Positions 1-10,999 of a DNA stretch of 64,000 nt are shown in pieces; position 1 is the stretch's first letter; each line of letters starts with the position of its first letter. A model generated the notes under the pieces. The model saw only the letters and a program-made list of their open reading frames with translations, was not told the DNA's origin and did no database searches. The DNA is from Bradyrhizobium sp. CSS354 (GTDB lineage: Bacteria; Pseudomonadota; Alphaproteobacteria; Rhizobiales; Xanthobacteraceae): NCBI RefSeq assembly GCF_029051725.1, contig NZ_JAACFU010000007.1, forward strand, positions 309,501-373,500, given 5' to 3'. A program made the translations under genes and the position numbers.

Positions 1-1307
1 CGGCCCCATCCACGCTCGGCCCGCCGAAGATCGCGCCGCCGCCGTCCGCCTCCGCAAACAAAGCGCCGGTGCCGCCGGCGCTGGCCGGCAACGTGCCCGG
101 CCAGCCGCTGCGCCGCCGCCTCAAGCTCGACGAGGATGCGTTCGGCGCGGTCGGCGACTATGCCGGCAGCTTCCTGATCAAGGGCGGGCTCGAGCTCTCC
201 ACCGGCTACGACACCAACCCGGCGCGCCTAAACAAGCCAGTCGGCTCGCCGGCCTATGTCGTCGCGCCCGATCTGCTCGTGGCGTCCGACTGGGAGCGCC
301 ACGCACTGGTCGCGGATCTGCGCGGCTCGTTCTCCGGCTACACCAACAACATGCCGGCGACGATCGACGGCTTTGCCTCGCCTTCGCCGGTCGAGGTTGA
401 CCGCCCCGACTTCACCGGCCATGTCGACGGCCGCATCGACGTCAATCGCGATCTCAAGCTGACCACGCAGCTGCGCCTGCGGCTCGCCACCGACAATCCC
501 GGCAGCCCGAACGTGCAGGCCGGCCTGCAAAAATATCCTGTTTACGCCGCCTATGGCACGACCGTCGGCTTCGACCAGAGCTTCAACCGCTTCCAGGTCG
601 CGGCCGGCGCCACCGTGGACCGCACTGCCTATACCAACTCAAAGCTGACCGACGGATCGACCTTCAGCAACGACGATCGCGACTTCAACCAGTATGGCGG
701 CGTCGGACGGTTCTCCTACGATCTCAAGCCGGGCCTGAAGCCGTTCGTCGAGATCCAGGGCGACACTCGCGTGCACGACCGGGCCGCCGACCGCAACGGC
801 TATTTCCGCGATTCGAACGGCGGCTATGCCAAGGTCGGCACGTCCTTCGAGTTCTCGCGCATTCTCATCGGCGAGGTCTCGGTCGGCTATTCCGCGCGCA
901 ACTATGTCGACCCGCGCCTGAGCCAGCTCGCGGCCTTCCTCACGTCGGGCTCGCTGATCTGGAGTGCAAGCGGCCTCACCACGGTGAAATTCGCTACCGA
1001 CACGCAGATCGCCGAGACCACCATTCCCGGCTCCTCCGGCGTGCTGGTGCACACCTACGGGATCGAAGTCGATCACGACTTCCGCCGCTGGCTCACGGCA
1101 GTGGGCAAGTTCACCTACGGCACCTACGACTATCAGGGCCAGAATCGCAACGACAAGACCTACTCGTTCGAAAGCAATCTGATCTACAAGCTCAATCGCA
1201 ACATCTGGATCAAGGGCACGCTGCGCCATGACATCCTGGATTCGAACCAGCCGGGGTCAAGCTCGCAGGGCACGGTGGTGATGGTCGGGGTGAGGTTGCA
1301 GAATTAG
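1..1307 (+). CDS. Outer-membrane beta-barrel protein (BBP2-like), 5' end outside window
   Basis: The reading frame is open from the first base of the window, so the gene starts upstream; a GTG at 69 is only an internal candidate. The visible part begins with a proline/alanine-rich linker (about residues 1-45) followed by some 380 residues of alternating polar/aromatic strands, with a GYDTNP motif shortly after the linker and a C-terminus ending in a strand that closes on Gln-Asn. This pattern is typical of the putative beta-barrel porin 2 (BBP2-type) family of alphaproteobacterial outer-membrane proteins. Substrate is unknown. The gene stands alone ahead of the convergent gltD and is separated from it by a dispersed palindromic repeat. 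Confidence 0.75.
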   Translation, partial: APSTLGPPKIAPPPSASANKAPVPPALAGNVPGQPLRRRLKLDEDAFGAVGDYAGSFLIKGGLELSTGYDTNPARLNKPVGSPAYVVAPDLLVASDWERHALVADLRGSFSGYTNNMPATIDGFASPSPVEVDRPDFTGHVDGRIDVNRDLKLTTQLRLRLATDNPGSPNVQAGLQKYPVYAAYGTTVGFDQSFNRFQVAAGATVDRTAYTNSKLTDGSTFSNDDRDFNQYGGVGRFSYDLKPGLKPFVEIQGDTRVHDRAADRNGYFRDSNGGYAKVGTSFEFSRILIGEVSVGYSARNYVDPRLSQLAAFLTSGSLIWSASGLTTVKFATDTQIAETTIPGSSGVLVHTYGIEVDHDFRRWLTAVGKFTYGTYDYQGQNRNDKTYSFESNLIYKLNRNIWIKGTLRHDILDSNQPGSSSQGTVVMVGVRLQN

Positions 1308-1345
1308 CGCGCATGGTCGTTGCGATTGGCGAAGCCAAGACCGAG

Positions 1346-1473
1346 GTGTCGTCCTGGCGAAAGCCAGGACCCATCACCCCAGGGAGTAGTTTGGCGAAGA
1401 CTCGTCGTTTAGTATTGCGACCGGTCAACCAGAGGGATCACGCGGTATGCGTCCTGGCTTTGGCCAGGACGAC
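1346..1473. repeat. Dispersed palindromic intergenic repeat, copy A
   Basis: The left end reads GTCGTCCTGGCGAAAGCCAG and the right end reads as its imperfect reverse complement (GTCCTGGCTTTGGCCAGGAC), so the whole element folds back on itself. Related copies with the same ends and an internal TTTGGCGAAGA or its complement lie at 9128-9256 and 58813-58960. It sits between convergent genes. Function is unknown; this is a non-coding repeat family and short ORFs in it are not genes. Confidence 0.8.
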
Positions 1474-1517
1474 AGCGAATTGTTTGTCTGCCTTAAGCCG
1501 CCGCGCCTCCCGCCAAC

Positions 1518-2969
<1,452 letters not shown>

Positions 2970-3013
2970 TAAACCCGAAGTCCCTGCCGTCTAATCGTTT
3001 GTTGTTTCCTCAC

Positions 3014-3100
3014 CGTCATTGCGAGGAGCTCTTGCGACGAAGCAATCCAGTCTGCTTCCGAGTAGAAAGTCTGGATTGCTTCGCTGCGATCGCAATGACG
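3014..3100. repeat. Palindromic repeat between gltB and gltD
   Basis: CGTCATTGCGAGGAGC at the left end is mirrored by GCTGCGATCGCAATGACG at the right end, and inside GAAGCAATCCAG pairs with CTGGATTGCTTC. The long hairpin lies in the gltB-gltD intercistronic gap and would be transcribed. This is a repeat type frequent in Bradyrhizobium-like genomes; whether it affects mRNA processing here is unknown. Confidence 0.85.
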
Positions 3101-3112
3101 GGCGCTGATGTC

Positions 3113-6100
3113 CTACGCCCCGATCGCGATTTTCGGCTCGGCGTCCGCGTTGGCGGCCATCTCGCGCAGCGCGCGCCGGTACTCGACCGGCATCACCTTG
3201 CGGAATTTGGGCAGCCAGTCCTTCCAGTTGGCCAGGATGTCGGCGGCGCGCCTGGAGCCGGTCGCTTTGGCATGGCGCGTAATCAGGACGTGGAGCCGCT
3301 CGACGTCGGAGGCGAGCAGGTCCTTGAACACGTCGACCCGGCCGTGGGCCTCGAGGTCACCGGAGTGGTGATAGGTGCCGGCGTTGATCAGCTCCTCCGA
3401 CAGCACCGGCTCGAGCTCAACCATCGCCATGTTGCACAGCCTGTCGAAGTCGCCGGTCTCGTCCAGCACATACGCGATACCGCCGGACATGCCGGCCGCG
3501 AAGTTGCGCCCGGTCTTGCCGAGCACGACCACGATGCCGCCGGTCATGTATTCGCAGCAATGGTCGCCCGCGCCCTCGACCACCGCCACGGCGCCGGAAT
3601 TGCGCACGGCGAAACGCTCGCCGGCGATGCCGCGGAAGTAGCACTCGCCTTGAATGGCGCCATACATCACGGTGTTGCCGACGATGATGCTCTCTTCCGG
3701 CACGATGCCGCTGTTGGCCGGCGGCTTGACGATGATCTTGCCGCCCGAGAGGCCCTTGCCGACATAGTCGTTGGCTTCGCCTTCGAGCTCGAAGGTGACG
3801 CCTTGCGCCAGCCAGGCGCCGAAAGCCTGGCCGGCAGTGCCCTTGAGGCTGACATGGATGGTCTCATGCGGCAGGCCGGCATGGCCGTAGATCTTGGCGA
3901 CCGCACCCGACAGCATCGCGCCCGCGGAGCGGTTGGTGCTGTTGATCTTGGCCTCGATCTTCACCGGCGCACCGCGGTCGAGCGCAGGCGTCGCCTGCTC
4001 GATCAGCGTACGGTCGAGCACGGCTTCCAGATGATGGTTCTGGCGCTCGGAGTGATAGATCTTCTGGCCCTTCTCTTCCTTCTGCTTGACGAACAGCTTC
4101 GAGAAGTCGAGGCCCTTGGCCTTCCAGTGCGCGACCAGCTTGGTCTGGTCGAGCAGCTGCACCTGGCCGATCATCTCGTTGAAGCTGCGGAAGCCGAGCG
4201 AGGCCATGATCTCGCGGACCTCCTCGGCGACGAAGAAGAAGTAGTTGATCACATGCTCGGGCTGGCCGGTGAAGCGCTTGCGCAGGACCGGGTCCTGGGT
4301 CGCGACGCCGACCGGGCAGGTGTTGAGATGGCACTTGCGCATCATGATGCAGCCGGCCGCGATCAGCGGCGCAGTGGCGAAGCCGAACTCGTCGGCGCCG
4401 AGCAGCGCGCCGATCACGACGTCACGGCCGGTGCGGAAGCCGCCGTCGACCTGGACCACGATGCGGCTGCGCAGCCGCTCGCGCACCAGCGTCTGGTGAG
4501 TTTCGGCGAGACCGATCTCCCACGGTGACCCCGCGTGCTTGATCGAGGTCAGCGGCGAAGCGCCGGTGCCGCCCTCGAAGCCCGCGATGGTGACATGGTC
4601 GGCGCGCGCCTTGGCGACGCCCGCGGCCACCGTGCCGACCCCGATCTCGGAGACCAGCTTGACCGAGACCGCGCCGTCCGGGTTGACGTTCTTGAGGTCG
4701 TAGATGAGCTGCGCCAGATCCTCGATCGAGTAGATGTCGTGGTGCGGCGGCGGCGAGATCAGGCCGACGCCGGGCGTGGAGTGACGCACCTTGGCAATGG
4801 TGGCGTCGACCTTGTGGCCGGGCAGCTGGCCGCCTTCGCCGGGCTTGGCACCCTGCGCCATCTTGATCTGCATCATGTCGGAGTTGACGAGATACTCGGT
4901 GGTGACGCCGAAGCGGCCGGAGGCGACCTGCTTGATCGCCGAGCGCATGCTGTCGCCGTTCGGCATCGGCTTGAAGCGGTCGGCTTCCTCGCCGCCTTCG
5001 CCGGTGTTCGACTTGCCGCCGATCCGGTTCATGGCAATCGCGAGCGTGGTGTGCGCCTCGCGCGAGATCGAGCCGAAGCTCATCGCGCCGGTGGCGAAAC
5101 GCTTGACGATGTCCTTGGCCGGCTCGACCTGGTCGAGCGGCACCGGCTTGCGCTTCTCCTCGTCCGCGTTCTTGATCCGGAACAGGCCGCGCAGCGTCAG
5201 GAGACGCTCCGACTGCTCGTTGAGGATCTTCGCGAAAGCACGGTAGCGTTCCAGCGAATTGCCGCGCGCGGCGTGCTGGAGCAGCCCCACCGACTCGGCG
5301 GTCCATGCATGGTCCTCGCCGCGGCTGCGATAGGCGTATTCGCCGCCGACATCGAGCGAGGTCTTGTAAACGAGAGCCTCGCCGAACGCGTCGGCATGAC
5401 GGCGCACCGCCTCTTCGGCAATCTCGCCAAGACCGACGCCCTCGACGCGGGTATGCGTGCCGGCGAAGAATTTTCCGACGAATTCCGCCTTGAGACCGAT
5501 GGCGTCAAAGATCTGCGCGCCGCAATAGGACTGGTAGGTCGAGATGCCCATCTTGGACATCACCTTGAGCAGGCCCTTGCCGATGGACTTGATGTAGCGC
5601 TTGACGATCTCGTAATCGTCGAGCGAGCCGGGCAGGCGGTCCTTCATCGCGATGATGGTTTCGAACGCCAGATACGGATTGATCGCTTCCGCGCCGTAGC
5701 CGGCCAGGCAGGCGAAGTGATGCACTTCCCGCGGCTCGCCAGACTCGACGACGAGGCCGACCGAGGTGCGCAATCCCGTACGGATCAAATGATGATGCAC
5801 GGCGGCGCACGCCAGCAGCGACGGGATCGGAACCCGGTCGGTGCCGACCATGCGGTCGGACAGGATGATGATATTGACGCCCTCGCGCACCGCGCTCTCG
5901 GCGCGCGCGCAGAGCTCGTCCAGCACCTGGTCCATGCCGGCCGCGCCGAGGCCGGCGTGGAAGGTGGTGTCCAGCGTGCGCGACTTGAAGTGCGACTCGG
6001 CGACGTCTGAGATCGAGCGGATTTTTTCGAGGTCCGCGTCGGTCAGGATCGGCTGGCGCGCTTCGAGGCGCTTGGTGGTGGCGAGGCCTTGCAGGTCGAA

Positions 6101-7870
6101 CAGGTTCGGCCGCGGTCCGATAATGGAGACGAGGCTCATCACCAGCTCCTCGCGGATCGGGTCGATCGGCGGATTGGTGACCTGTGCGAAGTTCTGCTTG
6201 AAGTAGGTGAACAGCGGCTTGGCCTTGGCCGACAGCGCCGAGATCGGCGTGTCGTTGCCCATCGAGCCTGCGGCTTCCTCGCCGGTGGAGGCCATCGGCG
6301 TCATCAGGATGGTGATGTCTTCCTGGCTGTAGCCGAACGCCTGCTGGCGATCGAGCAGCGACAGGTTGGAGCGCACGCCGGTGGTCGGCACCTTCGGCAG
6401 CTCTTCGAGCACGATCTGGGTCCGCTCCAGCCACTCGGTGTAGGGATGGCTCCTGGCGAGCTCGGCCTTGATCTCGTCGTCGGGGATGAGGCGGCCCTGC
6501 TCAAGGTCGACCAGCAGCATCTTGCCGGGCTGCAAGCGCCACTTGGTGATGATCTGGTCCTCGGGAATTGTCAGCACGCCCATCTCGGACGCCATCACGA
6601 TGCGGTCGTCCTTGGTGACGAGATAGCGCGCGGGACGAAGGCCGTTGCGGTCGAGCGTGGCACCGATCTGGCGGCCGTCGGTGAAGGCGATCGCGGCGGG
6701 GCCGTCCCACGGCTCCATCAGGGCTGCATGATATTCGTAGAAGGCGCGGCGCTTCTCATCCATCAAGGGATTGCCGGCCCACGCCTCTGGAATCATCATC
6801 ATGACCGCGTGCGGCAGCGAGTAGCCGCCCTGCACCAGGAATTCGAGCGCGTTGTCGAAGCAGGCGGTGTCCGACTGGCCTTCGTAGGAGATCGGCCAGA
6901 GCCGGTTGATGTCCTTGCCGTACAGCTCGGAGCTCACCGAGGCCTGGCGCGCCGCCATCCAGTTGACGTTGCCGCGCAGCGTGTTGATCTCGCCGTTATG
7001 CGCGATCATGCGGTAGGGATGCGCCAGCGACCACGCCGGGAAGGTGTTGGTCGAGAAGCGCTGGTGAACGAGCGCCAGCGCGCTCTCGAAATCCGCCTCG
7101 TGCAAATCGGGATAATACTTGCCGAGCTGATCGGCGAGGAACATGCCCTTGTAGATCACGGTGCGGCAGGACATCGAGCACGGATAATAGCCGGCGAGGC
7201 CGCGGTCGCGGCGCTGATAGATCGCTTGCGAGATCGACTTGCGCAGGATGTAGAGCCGGCGCTCGAAATCGTCCTCGGTCTTGGCGGTGCCGTTGCGGCC
7301 GATGAACACCTGCATGCAGGCGGGCTCGGTCGGCTTCACGGTGACGCCGAGCGAGGAATTGTCGGTCGGCACGTCGCGCCAGCCGAGCAGGGTCAGGCCC
7401 TCTTCCTTGATCTGATCGGCGATGATGCTCTTGATGACGTTGCGCCAGGCGGTGTCGCGCGGCATGAACAGCGCGCCGATGGCGTATTCGCCGGGATTAG
7501 GCAGCGCGAAGCCGAGCTCCTTCGCCTTGCGGCTGAAGAAAGCATGCGGGATCTGCACCAGAATGCCGGCGCCGTCACCCGCGCGCGGGTCGGCGCCGAC
7601 GGCGCCGCGGTGCTCGAGGTTGCAGAGGATGCTCAGTGCGTCCGCGACGATCTCGTGGGACTTCTGGCCCTTGATGTTGGCGATGAAGCCGACGCCGCAG
7701 GAATCCTTCTCCAGGCTCGGATCATAAAGACCTACGGCCGGGGGGCGTGAATTGTGTTCCTGAATCGGATCGGTCGTTTTCGAGGCGACCGTCGCCGACA
7801 GTTGCTCTGCCACGATGTTTCCGCGCTCGATTTGCGACCCGTTCATGTCCTCGTCCTCTCCATGCGGCAA
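3113..7870 (-). CDS. gltB: Glutamate synthase (NADPH) large subunit
   Basis: 1585 residues, typical of the alpha subunit of bacterial NADPH-GOGAT. The type II glutamine amidotransferase domain starts at Cys58 in KDSCGVGF; family knowledge says a propeptide is removed so that this Cys becomes the N-terminal nucleophile. A central domain and the FMN/2-oxoglutarate synthase domain follow, with the 3Fe-4S ligand motif KCHLNTCPVG near residue 1175, then the GXGXG right-handed beta-helix domain at the C-terminus. ATG 7870 (MPHGEDEDMNG) and ATG 7846 are both possible starts; I keep the longer. It is the first gene of the gltBD unit and works with GltD in ammonium assimilation. Confidence 0.97.
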   Translation of the reverse strand: MPHGEDEDMNGSQIERGNIVAEQLSATVASKTTDPIQEHNSRPPAVGLYDPSLEKDSCGVGFIANIKGQKSHEIVADALSILCNLEHRGAVGADPRAGDGAGILVQIPHAFFSRKAKELGFALPNPGEYAIGALFMPRDTAWRNVIKSIIADQIKEEGLTLLGWRDVPTDNSSLGVTVKPTEPACMQVFIGRNGTAKTEDDFERRLYILRKSISQAIYQRRDRGLAGYYPCSMSCRTVIYKGMFLADQLGKYYPDLHEADFESALALVHQRFSTNTFPAWSLAHPYRMIAHNGEINTLRGNVNWMAARQASVSSELYGKDINRLWPISYEGQSDTACFDNALEFLVQGGYSLPHAVMMMIPEAWAGNPLMDEKRRAFYEYHAALMEPWDGPAAIAFTDGRQIGATLDRNGLRPARYLVTKDDRIVMASEMGVLTIPEDQIITKWRLQPGKMLLVDLEQGRLIPDDEIKAELARSHPYTEWLERTQIVLEELPKVPTTGVRSNLSLLDRQQAFGYSQEDITILMTPMASTGEEAAGSMGNDTPISALSAKAKPLFTYFKQNFAQVTNPPIDPIREELVMSLVSIIGPRPNLFDLQGLATTKRLEARQPILTDADLEKIRSISDVAESHFKSRTLDTTFHAGLGAAGMDQVLDELCARAESAVREGVNIIILSDRMVGTDRVPIPSLLACAAVHHHLIRTGLRTSVGLVVESGEPREVHHFACLAGYGAEAINPYLAFETIIAMKDRLPGSLDDYEIVKRYIKSIGKGLLKVMSKMGISTYQSYCGAQIFDAIGLKAEFVGKFFAGTHTRVEGVGLGEIAEEAVRRHADAFGEALVYKTSLDVGGEYAYRSRGEDHAWTAESVGLLQHAARGNSLERYRAFAKILNEQSERLLTLRGLFRIKNADEEKRKPVPLDQVEPAKDIVKRFATGAMSFGSISREAHTTLAIAMNRIGGKSNTGEGGEEADRFKPMPNGDSMRSAIKQVASGRFGVTTEYLVNSDMMQIKMAQGAKPGEGGQLPGHKVDATIAKVRHSTPGVGLISPPPHHDIYSIEDLAQLIYDLKNVNPDGAVSVKLVSEIGVGTVAAGVAKARADHVTIAGFEGGTGASPLTSIKHAGSPWEIGLAETHQTLVRERLRSRIVVQVDGGFRTGRDVVIGALLGADEFGFATAPLIAAGCIMMRKCHLNTCPVGVATQDPVLRKRFTGQPEHVINYFFFVAEEVREIMASLGFRSFNEMIGQVQLLDQTKLVAHWKAKGLDFSKLFVKQKEEKGQKIYHSERQNHHLEAVLDRTLIEQATPALDRGAPVKIEAKINSTNRSAGAMLSGAVAKIYGHAGLPHETIHVSLKGTAGQAFGAWLAQGVTFELEGEANDYVGKGLSGGKIIVKPPANSGIVPEESIIVGNTVMYGAIQGECYFRGIAGERFAVRNSGAVAVVEGAGDHCCEYMTGGIVVVLGKTGRNFAAGMSGGIAYVLDETGDFDRLCNMAMVELEPVLSEELINAGTYHHSGDLEAHGRVDVFKDLLASDVERLHVLITRHAKATGSRRAADILANWKDWLPKFRKVMPVEYRRALREMAANADAEPKIAIGA

Positions 7871-8338
7871 GCTGCCTCACCGCCACCTTCGGCGCACCTT
7901 GGGCGTCCCGCGGCACCCGCTTCTGGGTCACCGCTCGTCCGCTCGCGAGCCGCATTTTCTTAAATTCAGGCCAAGGCGTTCTTCGTCCCCGAGAACGGCT
8001 TTGCCTGTTGCCTTCTTGGCGCTCGAAAGCACCGATTTTCGTTGCAATCCCTATGCCGGAACCGCAAGCAAAATTGAGACAGTCTTCCTGTCCTAATCAT
8101 CACCTTGCCAAATTTTTGTCTATCACACAAGCGCGCGCAAGTCCCGATTCCCCATATCTCGATCAATCGCTTTCCAGAAGTTGCGCGGCCCCGGTTTTGA
8201 AGCAAACGCGCCCTGATCCGGCCCCGCCGACGCCGGAATCCCCAATGAAGCTTCGGATCAACCCTTTGGAAGGCGCGCCACGCCGCAAGAAGCGAAAGAG
8301 GGCGATCCATCCGGGGGCCTGACAGGAGCGTCTCGACC
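7871..8338. other. Divergent intergenic region gltB / secreted protein
   Basis: 468 bases between the divergently transcribed gltB and the gene at 8339. It must hold both promoters. The stretch 8080-8140 is AT-richer than its surroundings. I see no convincing tRNA, riboswitch or coding frame; the open frames here have no ribosome-binding site and no recognisable product. Confidence 0.5.
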
Positions 8339-9088
8339 ATGAAGTTTTTCACAGGATGTGTGGCCGCCGCAACGCTGGCGCTGGCCGCGACCACGGCTCA
8401 AGCGCAGGTTCCAGCGCGAGGGGCGATGATCGCGGTCTCGGATTTCGACGGGCCGTATGCGTCGCCGGAGGCCGCGCCGCCCCCGCCGCCGCGCTATAGC
8501 TATGGCTACGAAGAACGCGGGCCGGCCCCGGTGCTGCTGCCATCGACCGAGGTCTACGCGGTGCTGCGCGAAAATGGCTTTTCTCCGCTGGGCATCCCGC
8601 GCCTGCGCGGCAGCGTCTACACCATCGCGGTGATCGACCGCCGTGGCGAGGACGGCCGGCTGGTGATCGATGCCCGCGACGGAAGGATTTTGCGCTTCAT
8701 GCCAGCTGTTGACGCTTACGGCATGGCGCCGGGCTACGAGCAGCCTGCGGTTGCACCTTACCGCCAGCAAAGCGCGCTGCCGCCGCCGACCATGGTCCGC
8801 AGTGGTCCGCCTCGCCCACCGGCCCCGATCCCGCATGTCGCCAGCCGCACCGTCCCGCTGCCGAAGGCCGCCCCGCCGCGCGAGGCGCCGGTCGCCGCGG
8901 CGAAGCCGGCCGAGCCTGCGACGGCGCAGGCAGCGCAGGCTCAACCTGCCACGCAGACCGTGGCAGTCGTGCCGGCAAAGCCCGCCGAGGCCGCGCCGCA
9001 GGTCATTGCTCCAACCGTCGGTCTGGCCAAACCTGCTCCAACGATCCTGCCGACACAGGACATGCCGGCAGCGCAGGGGCTGGACTAA
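8339..9088 (+). CDS. Secreted proline/alanine-rich hypothetical protein
   Basis: 249 residues preceded by AGGAG nine bases before the ATG. A clear signal peptide (about residues 1-22, cut after AQA) is followed by a short proline run, then a compact segment at about 60-120 (VYAVLRENGFSPLGIPR ... GRLVIDARDGRILRF) that looks like a PepSY-like or periplasmic beta-strand module: short repeated strands ending in a 'DGRIL' turn. The last 120 residues are low-complexity Pro/Ala/Lys, as in envelope-spanning linkers. It is probably a periplasmic or surface-exposed protein of unknown role. No partner gene is evident. Confidence 0.75.
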   Translation: MKFFTGCVAAATLALAATTAQAQVPARGAMIAVSDFDGPYASPEAAPPPPPRYSYGYEERGPAPVLLPSTEVYAVLRENGFSPLGIPRLRGSVYTIAVIDRRGEDGRLVIDARDGRILRFMPAVDAYGMAPGYEQPAVAPYRQQSALPPPTMVRSGPPRPPAPIPHVASRTVPLPKAAPPREAPVAAAKPAEPATAQAAQAQPATQTVAVVPAKPAEAAPQVIAPTVGLAKPAPTILPTQDMPAAQGLD

Positions 9089-9127
9089 ACGTGGGCGTTT
9101 GATGCAATGGCCCGCATCACACCAACG

Positions 9128-9256
9128 GTGTCGTCCTGGCGAAAGCCAGGACCCATACTGCGAGGTCTGTCGATTGTGCGTGGTGTGAGTACCGGATGAC
9201 TAATCTTCGCCAAACATCCCCTTGGGGTAATGGGTCCTGGCCTTCGCCAGGACGAC
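9128..9256. repeat. Dispersed palindromic intergenic repeat, copy B
   Basis: Second copy of the element at 1346: the left end GTCGTCCTGGCGAAAGCCAG pairs with the right end CTGGCCTTCGCCAGGACGAC, and the interior carries CTTCGCCAAA. It separates two convergent genes. Confidence 0.85.
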
Positions 9257-9280
9257 ATTGGGGAGAGAGCGGAGCAAAAC

Positions 9281-9308
9281 AAAAGGCGCCTGAGCACTTA
9301 GGCGCCTT
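9281..9308 (-). terminator. Rho-independent terminator of the hydrolase at 9329
   Basis: On the minus strand AAAGGCGCCTAAG pairs with CTCAGGCGCCTTTT, giving a GC stem with a T-rich tail. It begins 20 bases after the stop codon of the hydrolase gene. Confidence 0.8.
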
Positions 9309-9328
9309 TGCACCATGACAAGCGCCGC

Positions 9329-10099
9329 TCAACTCCGGCCGTACCCTGCCGCTTCCAGGATCAAATTCGCCACCTCCTTCGGGTGTGACACCAGCGAGAG
9401 GTGGCCGGCTTCGAGCTCGATCGTGGTTGCGTTCATGCGCTTGGCGAGGAAGCGTTCGAGATCGGGATTGATGGTGTAGTCGTTCTTCGACACAGCGTAC
9501 CAGCTCGGCTTGGAGTGCCATGCCGCCTCGGTGGTGCGACCGGCGAAGATCGAGGCGGCGGTCGGCCATTGCACGGCGTAGAGCTCCTTGGCCTGCTCCG
9601 GCTTCACGCCATTGGCGAAATACTTCAGGAAGGCGTCTTCCGAGAGTTTTGTGTAACCGTCGCGCTCGACGATGCCGGCACGCACGGGGCCGGTCGGGAA
9701 TTGCTTCGACAGCGCGACGAAATCCTCGTTGGCATCGGGCGCACGTGCGGCGACATAGACGAGGCCGGTAACCTTCGAGTCGATGCCGACCTGGCTGATC
9801 ACGGTGCCGCCCCAGGAATGCGCGACCAGCACGGTCGGACCGTCCTGTTCGGCCAGCACGCGCTTGGTGGCTTCGACGGAATCCGCAAGCGACGACAGCG
9901 GATTTTGCACGGCAGTTACGTTGAGCCCTGCGGCCTGGAGGATCGGGATCACTTCCGACCAGCTCGAGCCGTCGGCCCAGGCGCCGTGCACCAGCACGAC
10001 GTTCTTGGCCTTTACGGTCTGCGGCGTCTGCGCATGAGCGAGGCTGAGAGGGGCCGCCAGCAGGCTCGCGGCGACGAAAAAGCTGCGCCAGAAAGTCAT
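9329..10099 (-). CDS. Secreted alpha/beta hydrolase
   Basis: 256 residues with a signal peptide (about 1-23, ending AHA). Seen: the oxyanion-region VLVHGAWADGSSW near 34-46, the nucleophile elbow AHSWGGT (Ser near 95), and a late histidine in EAGHLSLVSHPKEV that fits the catalytic His. The arrangement matches the large family of EstC-like/salicylate-esterase-like hydrolases; the substrate cannot be read from sequence. It is monocistronic, followed by its own terminator, and predicted periplasmic. Confidence 0.85.
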   Translation of the reverse strand: MTFWRSFFVAASLLAAPLSLAHAQTPQTVKAKNVVLVHGAWADGSSWSEVIPILQAAGLNVTAVQNPLSSLADSVEATKRVLAEQDGPTVLVAHSWGGTVISQVGIDSKVTGLVYVAARAPDANEDFVALSKQFPTGPVRAGIVERDGYTKLSEDAFLKYFANGVKPEQAKELYAVQWPTAASIFAGRTTEAAWHSKPSWYAVSKNDYTINPDLERFLAKRMNATTIELEAGHLSLVSHPKEVANLILEAAGYGRS

Positions 10100-10360
10100 G
10101 ATCGTTCTCCGTCTGTTTTTGGTTCGATAGCCAAAGGACGACGCGCGGGGCGACGGCGTTACGCCAATTCACCGCTCTGTGATGCGGCGGAACACTCCAG
10201 CAACGCAGTCCAACAATCGCTGACGTCCTGGCAAAGGCCGAGACCATCATCGCAGGGAAGGTATGGCGGATCCCTCGTTCGGTATTCCCTCCGCGCACGA
10301 TTCTCGGTCTCGCGGTAGGATTTTCCTGGTTTCGCGGGGACGAGGAGAGCCGAACAAAAC
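10100..10360. other. Intergenic region, degenerate repeat only
   Basis: About 260 bases between the hydrolase start and the hsp20 terminator. It must contain the hydrolase promoter. Bases 10224-10345 resemble a decayed copy of the CGTCCTGGC palindromic repeat. No gene seen. Confidence 0.4.
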
Positions 10361-10392
10361 AAAAAAACGCCCCGGGGCACCGGGGCGTTTTC
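10361..10392 (-). terminator. Rho-independent terminator of hsp20
   Basis: On the minus strand AACGCCCCGG-TGC-CCGGGGCGTT is followed by a run of seven T. It starts about 25 bases after the hsp20 stop codon. Confidence 0.9.
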
Positions 10393-10417
10393 GCAACCTG
10401 GAAGTGACGTCCGTGAT

Positions 10418-10879
10418 TTACGCGGCTACCGAGTTCTCGATCACCTGCGCGCCTTGCGCACCGGTGTTGATCGCGATCTGGCGCGGCTTCTTAGCTTCGG
10501 GAATCTCACGGACGAGGTCGACGTGAAGCAGCCCGTTCTCGAGCGAGGCGTTCTTCACTTGCACGAAGTCGGCAAGCTGGAAGGCGCGCTCGAAGGCACG
10601 CGCGGCGATGCCGCGGTACAGCACTTCGGCCTTCGAGTTCTCGTTGGCGACTTTCTCGCCCTTGATCGTCAGCGTGTTTTCCTTCGCGACGATGGAGAGC
10701 TCATCCTTGGCAAAGCCCGAAACCGCAACGGTGATGCGGTAGTCGTTCTCGCCGGTGCGCTCGATATTGTAGGGGGGATAACCGGGGCTGCCGTCCGAAC
10801 CGGCCTGGTCGAGCAGGTTGAAGAGGCGGTCGAAGCCGACGGTGGAACGGTAGAAGGGGGTCAGGTCGTAGGTACGCAT
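10418..10879 (-). CDS. Small heat-shock protein, Hsp20/IbpA family
   Basis: 153 residues, normal for class A rhizobial small Hsps. The start MRTYDLTPFYRSTVGFDRLF is the conserved N-terminus of IbpA-like proteins; a longer upstream frame exists but would run through the 5' leader. The alpha-crystallin domain spans about 35-130 (ENDYRITVAVSGF..., then GIAARAFERAFQLADFV... and the ENGLLHVDLVREIPE block). It forms oligomers that hold unfolding proteins for refolding by ClpB/DnaK. ATG 10879 has GGAGGA close upstream. That ribosome-binding site is locked in a ROSE-type hairpin and the leader is preceded by a sigma-32-like promoter, so expression should rise on heating. Confidence 0.95.
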   Translation of the reverse strand: MRTYDLTPFYRSTVGFDRLFNLLDQAGSDGSPGYPPYNIERTGENDYRITVAVSGFAKDELSIVAKENTLTIKGEKVANENSKAEVLYRGIAARAFERAFQLADFVQVKNASLENGLLHVDLVREIPEAKKPRQIAINTGAQGAQVIENSVAA

Positions 10880-10992
10880 GGTCAAGTCCTCCGTTGAGCG
10901 ACTGTTTGAGTAATCCGCCCGCCAATCGGGCCGGGCTTTCGTCTGTGTGCAGCCTGATGTTCCGGTTCCGAAACACTGGTAGCGGCCTGCAC
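10880..10992 (-). ncRNA. ROSE-type RNA thermometer in the hsp20 leader
   Basis: On the minus strand the leader starts with GTGCAG, which pairs with CTGCAC about 40 bases later, closing an inner TGTTTC/GGAACA hairpin. A second GC hairpin (GCCCG/CGGGC) follows. The last hairpin, + coordinates 10887-10901, is UCGCUC-AACG-GAGGA: UC-CUC pairs with GAG-GA with one bulged G, sequestering the Shine-Dalgarno. A U(U/C)GCU motif with a bulged G opposite the SD is the hallmark of ROSE elements, which melt at heat-shock temperature. The predicted 5' end coincides with the start expected from the promoter at 11000-11027. Confidence 0.87.
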
Positions 10993-10999
10993 CAAGGTG

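Noticed and set aside
4535..6010. Long open frames on the + strand across gltB (also 2999-4528 and 6089-7750)
   Set aside because: They are exact antisense shadows of gltB, a 1585-residue gene with full family motifs. High GC3 makes antisense frames long. No recognisable domain.
7747..8322. 191-residue + strand frame across the gltB start and intergenic region
   Set aside because: Its first part is antisense to gltB and the rest is promoter region; product is low-complexity without a domain.
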